A program made the translations under genes and the position numbers. A stretch of 41,807 nucleotides of DNA. Origin: Bacillota bacterium (GTDB lineage Bacteria > Bacillota > Clostridia > Christensenellales > Aristaeellaceae). The stretch is taken from the NCBI GenBank assembly GCA_023413135.1, contig JAEZQK010000058.1, positions 1 through 41,807 of the forward strand. Direction: 5' to 3'. Shown piece after piece: positions 32,775 to 40,440 of this stretch; the first letter of the stretch is position 1; the number at the start of each line of letters is the position of its first letter. The notes under the pieces were generated by a model that ran no database searches, was not told where the DNA came from, and was given only the letters and a program-made list of their open reading frames with translations.

Positions 32775-32978
32775 TTTTAGTGTTTTTAGTGGGGGTGCGT
32801 ATGGTTGATGTGATTTTAGATAATCTATATAGAAAGGATTAGAATAATAATTATATTATATAATTAAAATATCATTGTTTTTGTTGCCATGACTGGGTTT
32901 TGGAACAATGTGTGAATGATTTCTGCCTTCTGTATATAAAAATATGCCAGTACACTATAAACACTAAAAACACTAAAA
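32775..32978. repeat. AT-rich segment bounded by a 17-bp inverted repeat
   Basis: TTTTAGTGTTTTTAGTG (32775-32791) and its exact complement (32962-32978) bound about 170 bp of AT-rich DNA, unlike the GC-rich neighbours. No supported gene is inside. Apart from this segment, the repeats at 33298-33423 and 33461-33507, and the terminator, I see nothing in 32558-33576. Confidence 0.55.
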
Positions 32979-33297
32979 GCAAGAAGAATCTTCCAATGCA
33001 ACCTTTCACGGTTTCCATTGCCGCCGATAACCTTGCGCCTGTGCAGAGAGGGTGCCTTCATTGTTCTCCCTGCGCTTCTATCAGCTTATATTGATTTAAA
33101 ACATTTATGCGGCGATGACGATGTGCTCTGAAAGCGAGTCCAACCCTGGCGGAGTTTACGTGTATTCTATGTGCCGGTGTTCATCGGTGCATTTATGTTT
33201 TGGAAAAGATACCCATGATGCAAGCATCACCCCAAGGGATGAAAGCGGATGCCGGAAGGGAATTGCCTGATCCCCCACATGATCCTTGCTACAGATA

Positions 33298-33423
33298 GGC
33301 GGGCGAACACAGTTCGCCCCTACGGCGTAAAGAGTACCTTGGCTTTTCTTCCGGTTCTTGAGCGTCCCGGCTGATAAAATCAACAAACACATGGTTTCGT
33401 AGGGGCGAACTGTGTTCGCCCAC
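33298..33423. repeat. REP/BIME-like pair, copy E, with 83-bp spacer
   Basis: The left hairpin GGGCGAAC-ACA-GTTCGCCC ends in CTAC (33320-33323), a diverged 83-bp spacer runs to GTAG (33399-33402), and the right hairpin GGGCGAAC-TGT-GTTCGCCC follows. The inner stem GAAC/GTTC replaces GATT/AATC of copies C and D, preserving pairing. Confidence 0.75.
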
Positions 33424-33460
33424 CCTCGCATGCTTGACACAATCTCGGTTGCCCAGGATA

Positions 33461-33507
33461 CTGTCTCCCCAGGGGACTGTCCCCTATGTCCTCCATGCTG
33501 TCACCGG
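33461..33507. repeat. TGTCCCCT short dispersed repeat, copy 1
   Basis: Contains CCCCAGGGGAC and TGTCCCCTATGTC followed by ATGCTGTCACCGG; related stretches lie at 34177-34218 and 40240-40276. Confidence 0.5.
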
Positions 33508-33576
33508 AAGCAAATGCAATGAGTTGACATCCATATGCAGGCACGATAACATGTAATGAACAAGGAGGACAAATGG

Positions 33577-34113
33577 ATGAACGTGATTGATGCGATTTAT
33601 GCCCGTGCAAGCTACCGCGGCAAGTTTCAAAGCACGCCTGTTTCCAGAGATAGCCTCAGGGCAATCATGGAAGCGGGGCTTGCCGCTCCGTCTGGCTGCA
33701 ACAAACAAACGACGAGCCTTATCGCGGTGGACGATCCATTGGTGCTTGAGCGTTTAAAAGCGCTCATCGACCCGCCTATATGCGAGACGGCTCCTGCAAT
33801 GATCTGTGTTTTAACCCAAAAGATAATCGCTTATAAAGACCGCTGCTTCCAAGTGCAGGATTACGCGGCGGCCATAGAAAACATGCTGCTTGCTGCCGTG
33901 GGACTGAATCTTGCAAGCTGCTGGATCGAAGGGCACATAACGGATAAGGATAGGATTGGAAGAAAGATGGCGGATGTTCTTGGCGTTCCCGAGGATTATG
34001 AGCTGGTATGCTTTCTCCCCCTTGGGTATGCTGCCGGGAAAGCAAAGCGGGTTCCCAAGAAGGCGTTTGACGAACGTGCATGGTTCAATGGCATGGGAGT
34101 GCCTGTGCATTGA
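33577..34113 (+). CDS. Nitroreductase-family protein
   Basis: This FMN-dependent oxidoreductase (178 aa) has the opening VIDAIYARASYRGKFQ (Arg-Ser/Tyr-x-Arg phosphate-binding pattern), LRAIMEAGLAAPSGCNKQ, and a C-terminal ELVCFLPLGYAAGKAKRVPKK. The middle DYAAAIENMLLAAVGLNLASCWIEGHI is a classical FMN-binding helix and loop. Nitroreductase-fold proteins reduce nitroaromatics, quinones or flavins; the substrate is unknown. ATG 33577 has AAGGAGG 8 nt upstream, better than the ATG at 33556. The gene stands alone between two copies of a short repeat. Confidence 0.85.
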   Translation: MNVIDAIYARASYRGKFQSTPVSRDSLRAIMEAGLAAPSGCNKQTTSLIAVDDPLVLERLKALIDPPICETAPAMICVLTQKIIAYKDRCFQVQDYAAAIENMLLAAVGLNLASCWIEGHITDKDRIGRKMADVLGVPEDYELVCFLPLGYAAGKAKRVPKKAFDERAWFNGMGVPVH

Positions 34114-34176
34114 GAGAAAAAACGGGTGGGACAAAGGTCTCTTGAGCTTATATTCTCATAAGTAACATGCAGAACC

Positions 34177-34218
34177 ATCCCCTGTGGCATGTCCCCTGTG
34201 TCATAATGCTGTTGCCGG
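34177..34218. repeat. TGTCCCCT short dispersed repeat, copy 2
   Basis: CCCCTGTGGCATGTCCCCTGTGTC followed by ATAATGCTGTTGCCGG is an imperfect match to 33478-33507 and to 40243-40276. Confidence 0.5.
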
Positions 34219-34220
34219 GA

Positions 34221-35408
34221 TCATTTCGCCTGTTCGGGGATGACCGGCCGTTCCAGTACCACATCCATTTCGCCATCCTGCTCGATGTTGTATGCCGCCC
34301 AGGCTTCTTGGTTCCATCGGAACAAGTATAGCCCGGTGATGGCCGTATCTTTGAGAGTTACCTGCCACGGCGCCTGTTCTGTGCCGTCAACCCCCATCAA
34401 CATATAAATGAACCCGGAGGAGTCCCTGGTGTCAATGTCGGCCACAAGAAATCCCTGCTCCATCTCAAGCTGTGCGCGTATGGGGTGGATTGTCCCATCT
34501 TCATCACGGTATAACTTGCGCCATATCACCCCGCCTGTGGCTGTATCGATAAGGAGCAGCATGCGCGTAAGCGGGCTGCGGCTGAGCCCCGCCAGCAGCA
34601 CGCGATCGCTGCCTGCTGCCAACCCATACATCAGATTGGCATCATATAAGTCCTCCATCACCATAGCCCACAGCACTTTACCCTGGTCATCCATCAGCAG
34701 CGCCTTGGCTATACTGCCGCTTGCCCCATCATCCCAGTGACTGCCGTAAAGAAGCGTACCCTGCGGAACTTTAAGGGCGCCCCGATAATTGCTCAGGCCG
34801 ATACTTTCCTGTTCCATACGCCATACAACCGTACCGTCCGCTTCCTCCAACTGGTAATAGCGCGGTTCGCATTTTGCCTGTGCGTCATGCGTTTCCTTGC
34901 GCAGGTAGCGAAAGCCAACCGTATTGATGGTGACATTTATGTTTGGATCTGCTCTGGGTTCGCGCTCGCCCTCCCATAAAAGTGAACCATCCTTCAGGGA
35001 ATAGATACGCTTTTGCTGGTATTGGCTGTGCTGGTCAATGCTGTAGTACAGATAGCCCGCTACCGTCTCACCGGGCTGCTCCGTTAAATTGCCAAAGCCT
35101 AAATTGCCACGATCCTCGCCAAACTCCGTTTCCCACAAGGTGGATCCGTCAGGCTTTAAGCAAATCAGCCATGCCCATGTGTTTGAGCGTTCCGTTTCCG
35201 CCTGTCCGTTGCGGCCCCTATGGGTAGAAATGGAGAGCAGCAGGTTGCCGCTTTTCAGCGGCAGCACATCGCCGTTTGAGATGGTGTCGTCGCCCTTTCC
35301 GCCAAGCCGGATGGGGCTTTTCGCCGGAGCCGAAGCATCCTCCGCCATTGCTAAAGATAGAGGAAGCAGCAATAAGATCGTCAATAACACAGCAAGCGTC
35401 CGTTTCAA
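34221..35408 (-). CDS. Secreted PQQ/WD40-like beta-propeller protein, function unknown
   Basis: The protein (395 aa) has a Sec signal peptide (LAVLLTILLLLPLSLAMA-ED) and repeated blades with the pattern 'DGSLLWE', 'DGTVVWRM', 'GKVLWAM', 'GGVIWRK', typical of PQQ-like or quinoprotein-type propellers. It likely binds a ligand or partner outside the cell; no enzymatic motif is visible. I chose the TTG start at 35408 because GGAGG ends 8 nt upstream, while the GTG at 35417 overlaps that site. Its promoter carries an operator nearly identical to those upstream of the divergent M56 sensor gene, so the two are probably co-regulated. Expression in response to cell-wall stress is an inference. Confidence 0.65.
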   Translation of the reverse strand: MKRTLAVLLTILLLLPLSLAMAEDASAPAKSPIRLGGKGDDTISNGDVLPLKSGNLLLSISTHRGRNGQAETERSNTWAWLICLKPDGSTLWETEFGEDRGNLGFGNLTEQPGETVAGYLYYSIDQHSQYQQKRIYSLKDGSLLWEGEREPRADPNINVTINTVGFRYLRKETHDAQAKCEPRYYQLEEADGTVVWRMEQESIGLSNYRGALKVPQGTLLYGSHWDDGASGSIAKALLMDDQGKVLWAMVMEDLYDANLMYGLAAGSDRVLLAGLSRSPLTRMLLLIDTATGGVIWRKLYRDEDGTIHPIRAQLEMEQGFLVADIDTRDSSGFIYMLMGVDGTEQAPWQVTLKDTAITGLYLFRWNQEAWAAYNIEQDGEMDVVLERPVIPEQAK

Positions 35409-35427
35409 GCGGTTCACCTCCGTTAAG

Positions 35428-35447
35428 TATTACACCGTGTCTTACAA
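35428..35447 (-). promoter_or_regulatory. BlaI/MecI-like operator O3 at the propeller gene promoter
   Basis: TATTACACCGTGTCTTACAA contains the dyad ACAC-C-GTGT and matches O2 at 17 of 20 positions. It lies just downstream of the -10 of the minus-strand promoter. Confidence 0.65.
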
Positions 35448-35449
35448 TC

Positions 35450-35478
35450 AGACTACACCACACATTATTTCCTGTCAA
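35450..35478 (-). promoter_or_regulatory. Promoter of the beta-propeller gene
   Basis: On the minus strand TTGACA (35478-35473) and TAGTCT (35455-35450) are 17 nt apart; the -10 is weak. Confidence 0.5.
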
Positions 35479-35530
35479 CTGGTTATTTTGTTTGCAGTTG
35501 TAAAATGCGGTAATTAGTACATGTAAACTG

Positions 35531-35582
35531 TTGACATATTGTAAGACGGCATGTATTATTTATACTACACCGTGTCTTATAA
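35531..35582 (+). promoter_or_regulatory. Promoter and operators O1/O2 of the M56 sensor gene
   Basis: TTGACA (35531-35536) and TATTAT (35554-35559) are 17 nt apart. O1 (35537-35558) overlaps the promoter and O2 (35563-35582, TACTACACCGTGTCTTATAA) follows it; O1 is the same motif in reverse orientation. The layout is that of BlaI-repressed genes. Confidence 0.7.
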
Positions 35583-35704
35583 ACTTCGTTCATTCTGCAG
35601 CGGCCATAGCGCTGAACGCGCTGCAAAGCGGTCGCCTCATCGAAACGGAGCTTGACGGCATGGCCGCCTGGCTGAAGCAGCAGAAAGGGGGCAGCGGCCA
35701 ATGA
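35576..35704 (+). pseudogene. Remnant of a BlaI/MecI-type repressor gene (C-terminus only)
   Basis: An open frame ending at TGA 35702-35704 encodes AAIALNALQSGRLIETELDG then MAAWLKQQKGG, resembling the C-terminal dimerisation tail of BlaI/CopY repressors. The helix-turn-helix part and start codon are absent: the O2 operator runs directly into the fragment. The stop overlaps the ATG of the M56 gene in the usual BlaI-BlaR ATGA arrangement, which supports the identification. A deletion between promoter and 3' end of blaI explains this best. The similarity is by eye only. Confidence 0.55.
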
Positions 35705-38163
35705 CCAACCTGTTTCAGGCCTATCTTGCATGTTCCGTAACCATGGCGGTGGTCACAGGGGTTCTGTTGATTGCATCGCCCTGGCTTAGCAGACGCTATA
35801 AAGCCAAAACGATGTACATCGCCTGGCTGGTGGCATTGATCGGCTTTCTCGTTCCGCTGCGGATCATTCCGTCTCAGCCGGTGCTTACCGCGCAAATGCC
35901 CGCGGCCATGGCACACCCTGTATTTGAGGTGTCAAAGGCTGCGGGCACAGCGCCAAACGATAATGCGGTTTTCAAGGACGATGCCGGTTCCGCGATACAG
36001 GTATCAGGCGGCGAGTCTGCGCCTATAGAATCCGGCACATCATCAAATGAGGCGGCAGATATCCATGATGGCGGCATTCCCGCAACACCGCCTAAGCCCG
36101 TGACATGGGCATCGCTTGCGGCGCTCATCTGGCTGCTGGGTGCGGCGGTATCCCTTCTGCTTATAGTAACGCGCCACGCACTTTTTCTGCGTACGGTGCG
36201 CCGCTGGCAAAAGCCTATCACCGATTCTGATGTGCTCCAAATCCTTGAAGCGGAAAAGCAGAGCCTTCGGATTAAGCAGCATGTGAAGCTTATGCTTTGC
36301 CCTTCTGTCAACAGCCCGATGATGATTGGCCTTATCCGCCCGCGCCTGCTTTTACCGGATGAGGATCTGACTTTGGACGAGCTGCCGCTGGTTATACGCC
36401 ATGAGCTTACGCATTTTGCCAGGCGCGACCTTTGGGCAAAGGCTATCCTGCTGCCGGTGTTATCGCTGCATTGGTTCAACCCCGCCGTTTATGCGCTTTC
36501 GCGCGCGCTTGGCTTCTGGCAGGAAAGCTCCTGCGACGAAAAGGTGACGGCTTCGGAAACGCAGGATGGCAAGCAGTTCTATTCCGAAACGATCATCAGG
36601 GTCATACGCGGGCAGACCCGTATGCGGTCTCAGGTGACCACCTCCTTTTACGGCGGGAAAAACGGCATGAAGCGCCGAATCCTCGGGATTCTGGAAGGCG
36701 GAAAAAAGCGCGCCGGTATCGCTGTATGCCTTGCGACGCTGGCGGCGGTATCCAGCCTTGGCCTGGCGTTTGCCGTAAGTATCGCGCCGGAGCCTATAAA
36801 GGATGATGCCGGGCTTCAAATTGCCTATGTGACCCGCGGCGATGCGGAAGGCGCGCCGATGCTCTTTGCACCGACCGCTGCCGACCTTAACGTTCCGATA
36901 GCGGCTTACTTCAACGGCGTGCCCGTGACCATCGTTGAAAAGGCCGCCAGCAGCGCGCCCAAGGAATGGGGATACAAAGATGGTGAAACGAACTGGGCTA
37001 ACGTGCTGGTGGGCGGGGATGGCGCAACAAGCGGCATCAGCGGCTGGATACCGCTTTACTACCTGTCCGCAACGCCAGCGGTGCTACCTACGGCAAAGCT
37101 TGCAACCGGTTCGCCCACCGGCCATGTGAACGTCTATACCCTCAACGACCTGGACTCCACGCTCATCAATATCTTCGGAGCCGGCACGCAGGTTACGCTT
37201 CTCGGACGTGTGCAGAAATGGTATCAGATCGAGCTGAACGGGGTATACGGCTTTGTGCAGCGCGAAAACCTTGTCCTGGACGACGCTACGCAAAAGCGCT
37301 TTGATACCTTCCTGCCCAACCGGTTCTTCGATATGGACCGCACGGAATACCAGCAAACGCTGACATTTGACAGGCTGTATCAGCAAAAATCTGCAGAGTA
37401 CGGCGGAAAGACCGTGGAGGATTGGTCGCTGGAGGACAAAGCCTGGTACGGCCAAATGGAGGAAACATACATCGGTTCCCACGACCATTACTATCAGCTG
37501 CCGCAGGAGGGTGACCTTCAAAAGGATGCTGCCGTGGCTATCGCGTGGAACGATTTCGTCACCTTCTGTAATCTTCAGGATGCGAAACGGGAAGATTACG
37601 ATTTCAACCTCGGTTTCTTCTCCATCCCCGACATGGAAGGGGACCTGAAGAAATGGCAGATAGAAATCAACTTAAAGGGCTTAAGCGCAAGCTACCGGGT
37701 CGTAATGTCATCGCCCGGGGGCGAAATTCTGGAAAGAAGCGACGCGGAAAGCTATCTAATGGAGGCGCAGGGCGAGGAGGAACGCGCAGCCTACAAGCTT
37801 GCGCTTGACGAATGGGAGCAAGAGCGTGGAAAGCTTTATTACTACTGGCCGCTGAAAGACAAGGCGGATTTCAGCGCAAAGTACTCAGACGGGCGTACTA
37901 TTTTGCCGGACGATAAAGCGATAACCCAGGAAAAGGCTGAGGAGCTTGCCCGCAGCGAGCTTATCATCAAGTACGATATCACTGGGGAGGAGATGCAAAG
38001 CTGGAAGATTGGCGTGGATTACTCCAATTACGGCACCGTGTCGCCCCGCTGGCGCATTGATTATTTTGATGCATCGGATAACTTTGTGGCCTTCGTTATG
38101 CTGGAAGCGTATACCGGGCAGATACTCGAAAGCAGCAAACCCTATGATGTAAGCAACGGGTAA
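35701..38163 (+). CDS. M56 (BlaR1-like) sensor metallopeptidase with SH3 and PepSY-like regions
   Basis: The 820-residue protein has N-terminal membrane helices and a zinc-protease motif HELTH (His234, Glu235, His238) followed by the M56 segment LGFWQESSCDEKVTASE. Another helix (KRAGIAVCLATLAAVSSLGLAF, near 340) leads to a large extracellular region. In place of the penicillin-binding domain of BlaR1 there are two SH3-like segments (about residues 385-460 and 470-530: GWIPLYYL; GTQVTLLGRVQKWYQIELNG) and a C-terminal PepSY-like part (KAEELARSELIIKY...YTGQILESSKP). It probably senses a wall or surface signal and cleaves a repressor. The adjacent repressor gene is only a remnant. Confidence 0.8.
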   Translation: MTNLFQAYLACSVTMAVVTGVLLIASPWLSRRYKAKTMYIAWLVALIGFLVPLRIIPSQPVLTAQMPAAMAHPVFEVSKAAGTAPNDNAVFKDDAGSAIQVSGGESAPIESGTSSNEAADIHDGGIPATPPKPVTWASLAALIWLLGAAVSLLLIVTRHALFLRTVRRWQKPITDSDVLQILEAEKQSLRIKQHVKLMLCPSVNSPMMIGLIRPRLLLPDEDLTLDELPLVIRHELTHFARRDLWAKAILLPVLSLHWFNPAVYALSRALGFWQESSCDEKVTASETQDGKQFYSETIIRVIRGQTRMRSQVTTSFYGGKNGMKRRILGILEGGKKRAGIAVCLATLAAVSSLGLAFAVSIAPEPIKDDAGLQIAYVTRGDAEGAPMLFAPTAADLNVPIAAYFNGVPVTIVEKAASSAPKEWGYKDGETNWANVLVGGDGATSGISGWIPLYYLSATPAVLPTAKLATGSPTGHVNVYTLNDLDSTLINIFGAGTQVTLLGRVQKWYQIELNGVYGFVQRENLVLDDATQKRFDTFLPNRFFDMDRTEYQQTLTFDRLYQQKSAEYGGKTVEDWSLEDKAWYGQMEETYIGSHDHYYQLPQEGDLQKDAAVAIAWNDFVTFCNLQDAKREDYDFNLGFFSIPDMEGDLKKWQIEINLKGLSASYRVVMSSPGGEILERSDAESYLMEAQGEEERAAYKLALDEWEQERGKLYYYWPLKDKADFSAKYSDGRTILPDDKAITQEKAEELARSELIIKYDITGEEMQSWKIGVDYSNYGTVSPRWRIDYFDASDNFVAFVMLEAYTGQILESSKPYDVSNG

Positions 38164-38269
38164 AGGGGAAAAGGGGCTTACAAATAGGCGTTAAGAGATG
38201 AATCCTTCCTGCTTTCGTTAGCCGCGGGACCTTTATAAGGCCGCCTGAGAAAGCGATCAAAAGAGAAAT

Positions 38270-38313
38270 ACCGGTCCCTCCTCCGGATACACCGGGCGAG
38301 GGGCCGGTTTTGT
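38270..38313 (+). terminator. Terminator after the M56 gene
   Basis: ACCGGTCCCTC (38270-38280) pairs with GAGGGGCCGGT (38298-38308), with one T-G position, then TTTGTT. Confidence 0.75.
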
Positions 38314-38452
38314 TAGGAACGATGAAGAACAAATACCTTCTATCAAGAATAGAATATCTGGTGAACAGCATATGAAAGGCCATCTTTGGAAAGCAACAAA
38401 TCCTATCGTTATCAATATTCTGCAAAGGAAGACAATTGGAAGGGTGGAGTAT

Positions 38453-39883
38453 ATGAAAAAGGTCAGAGTCCACTTACAGCCCATTCAAACACAAATCAAC
38501 TTGCCTACAGTGATTAAGACAGCGATCCCCCCGGGCGAATCAAGAGAAAGACTGTTTATCGCAACGCAGGTCGGTGAGATATATTCTCTGGTGGGCGGCG
38601 TTCTAAATTTGTTTCTGGACATTCGTCCCCTGGTTTTGCCGCTCGGGCAGACTGCCGGCGGCTATGATGAGCGTGGATTGTTGGGGCTGGCGTTTCATCC
38701 GAACTTCCAGCAAAATGGTTTGTTTTATATTCATTATACGCTTGCCGGAAGCCAGGGGCCGGGCGCGCTTCCCGGTAGGTTTACCCCAGACCCATGCGAC
38801 ATCGCTACCCTGAATATGGTGTGGACCGATCGGGAAACACGATATGACCACATCGATACCGTGGAGGAATGGATGGTCCAGGCCGGCGGTCAACCCATGA
38901 AAAGGCGCATATTACTGAATCTTAGAAGACCGTTCCTCAATCACAACGGTGTAAACAGCCTGAACTTCTCCCCTGAAACGGGAAGACTGGTATTGACTAC
39001 CGGAGACGGCGGTGCCGCTTACGATCCTTTCAATGCCGCCCAAAACCCAATGGAAATTGCGGGCAAGATCATCGAAATCGATATAAGGAATTTCCCGATC
39101 TTGAGCAGCATGCCGGTTGTAACACGCTTTTTCGAGCTGCCCCGATCTGTTCAAGAAGCGCTCACGCTGATAGCCAAGGGCGTGCGCAACATTACAGGCA
39201 TCGCTTTCCAAAGCACTAGATGCGGTTATGCCAAATATATCGGAAATGTCGGACAGAATTTGGTGGAATCTGTTTTCCGCTTTGACTGCTACAAGCCTGT
39301 TCCCGTTACGGAGGTGGTTGAAGCATCCGCCGGTCCATCCATCACAGATAGGAACGAATTCGTCAACTTTGGTTGGAGAGGCTGGGAAGGCGCACTTCCC
39401 ACACCCATCATCAACGACTGCCCGTCTAATGCCGCTTTGAGCCTGAAAACCATCGCTTATTATGATAATGCAATCGAAACCTCGGTGCGAAGAATTTACC
39501 CATTAACCAGTACTTTCCACCAAGATCCAAGGCTCGATCACTTCGAATCCACTGCGATCACGGGTGTGCAGCCTTATATGGGGAACGACATTCCCGAATT
39601 GCAGGGCAACATCATCTTTACCGATTTCGCCAGGAGCGGAGGCCTGCCGCCTCCGGCCAGAGGGGTCTTGGCATACACGCGGCCATGCGCGGATTTGAGG
39701 CTGAATGACTATAGCATCATTGAAACCGACTACGATTTTGGCGCTCAATCGGCATATTATGTGAGCCTGGGCGCAAATAGGCGTCAGACCCAGCTGTATT
39801 TGGCCGTGTATGCATCGACAAACGTAACGGACTTGAATCAAGGAACAATTTTTGAAATTCTTCCGCAATGTTCCCACGCATGA
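38453..39883 (+). CDS. PQQ-dependent sugar dehydrogenase-like (glucose/sorbosone dehydrogenase) protein
   Basis: The 476-residue protein follows the soluble GSDH propeller pattern: RLFIATQVGEIYSL, ERGLLGLAFHPNFQQNGLFYIHYT, FLNHNGVNSLNFSPETGRLVLTTGDGG with the conserved His and GDGG, DPFNAAQNPMEIAGKIIEIDI and FVNFGWRGWEG. Canonical members are secreted, yet no signal peptide is visible from the chosen ATG 38453 (GGGTGGAG upstream), so it may be cytoplasmic, use another export route, or have lost its leader. Its base composition looks less GC-rich than nearby genes, and it may be horizontally acquired. Whether it binds PQQ is not shown by the sequence. Confidence 0.75.
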   Translation: MKKVRVHLQPIQTQINLPTVIKTAIPPGESRERLFIATQVGEIYSLVGGVLNLFLDIRPLVLPLGQTAGGYDERGLLGLAFHPNFQQNGLFYIHYTLAGSQGPGALPGRFTPDPCDIATLNMVWTDRETRYDHIDTVEEWMVQAGGQPMKRRILLNLRRPFLNHNGVNSLNFSPETGRLVLTTGDGGAAYDPFNAAQNPMEIAGKIIEIDIRNFPILSSMPVVTRFFELPRSVQEALTLIAKGVRNITGIAFQSTRCGYAKYIGNVGQNLVESVFRFDCYKPVPVTEVVEASAGPSITDRNEFVNFGWRGWEGALPTPIINDCPSNAALSLKTIAYYDNAIETSVRRIYPLTSTFHQDPRLDHFESTAITGVQPYMGNDIPELQGNIIFTDFARSGGLPPPARGVLAYTRPCADLRLNDYSIIETDYDFGAQSAYYVSLGANRRQTQLYLAVYASTNVTDLNQGTIFEILPQCSHA

Positions 39884-39927
39884 AAACCACTTTGATCTAT
39901 TGGAATCAATGCCTTGTATCAACAAAA

Positions 39928-39975
39928 AATCACCCCTCCGGCAGATTAACCTCTATCGGAGGGGCGATTTTGATT
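39928..39975 (+). terminator. Terminator after the sugar dehydrogenase-like gene
   Basis: CCCCTCCG (39933-39940) pairs with CGGAGGGG (39957-39964), followed by CGATTTTGATTT. Confidence 0.75.
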
Positions 39976-40049
39976 TGGTCTGGGTGAGAGGAATTGAACA
40001 ACTACATCCGCCATCACATTGAACCGTTTCCTTTTTTTGCCGTTGCTGC

Positions 40050-40055
40050 TATAAT
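40050..40055 (+). promoter_or_regulatory. TATAAT -10 element for the small GGADGPT gene
   Basis: A perfect TATAAT lies about 30 nt before the TTG start at 40086; the -35 region is not clear. Confidence 0.45.
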
Positions 40056-40085
40056 AAAAGCATGAAGTTAAGGGAGGAATCGGTA

Positions 40086-40208
40086 TTGGACATCGGAATC
40101 ATTGGCGGTGCGGACGGACCTACTTCCATTTTTGTATCATCGGGGTTTGATTGGTCTTTGATAATCGCTTTCATGATCGGCTTCCTATATGCATATTTTG
40201 GTCAATAA
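40086..40208 (+). CDS. 40-residue membrane protein with GGADGPT motif
   Basis: The reading frame starts at TTG 40086, with GGAGG 9 nt upstream, and ends at TAA 40206. The product opens with DIGIIGGADGPTSIFVSSGF and continues as one hydrophobic helix (WSLIIAFMIGFLYAYF). GGADGPT with its flanks resembles the conserved Na+-pathway segment of the beta subunits of Na+-translocating decarboxylases (OadB/MmdB), but here it stands alone with no decarboxylase gene in the window. An in-frame ATG at 40062 exists but would be leaderless relative to the predicted transcript. Function unknown; too short for usual gene callers. Confidence 0.65.
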   Translation: MDIGIIGGADGPTSIFVSSGFDWSLIIAFMIGFLYAYFGQ

Positions 40209-40239
40209 TGAACGCAGGCTATCTGCCGAGAAACGCAGT

Positions 40240-40276
40240 CTGTCGTCCCCTGTGTTGTCCCCTGTGCTGTGTGCTG
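40240..40276. repeat. TGTCCCCT short dispersed repeat, copy 3
   Basis: GTCCCCTGTGTTGTCCCCTG followed by TGCTGTGTGCTG resembles 34177-34218. Confidence 0.45.
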
Positions 40277-40306
40277 CCTTTTCTTTGGTCAATCCTTCTT
40301 GATTGA

Positions 40307-40383
40307 TAGACTAACCTATACTAAACTTACCTAGACTAACCTGTGGTTCCACTTTGTATACAGTTTGTATACAATTTGTATAC
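40307..40383 (+). promoter_or_regulatory. Repeat-rich control region with three GTATAC operators at 11-bp spacing
   Basis: TAGACTAACCT occurs at 40307-40317 and 40332-40342. GTATAC occurs at 40356-40361, 40367-40372 and 40378-40383, each preceded by TTT, with an exact 11-bp period. TTGTATACAA resembles GntR-type operator cores. The region lies just upstream of the URO-D-family gene. Confidence 0.6.
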
Positions 40384-40440
40384 GGATTGTTTCCATAACA
40401 TCAACACGGATAAGGCTTGATGCCGGAAGGAGAAACCCAA

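Noticed and set aside
32864..33061. Minus-strand 65-codon frame with a hydrophobic stretch
   Set aside because: The hydrophobic part comes from the ACTAAAAACACTAAAA repeat; no ribosome site is visible.
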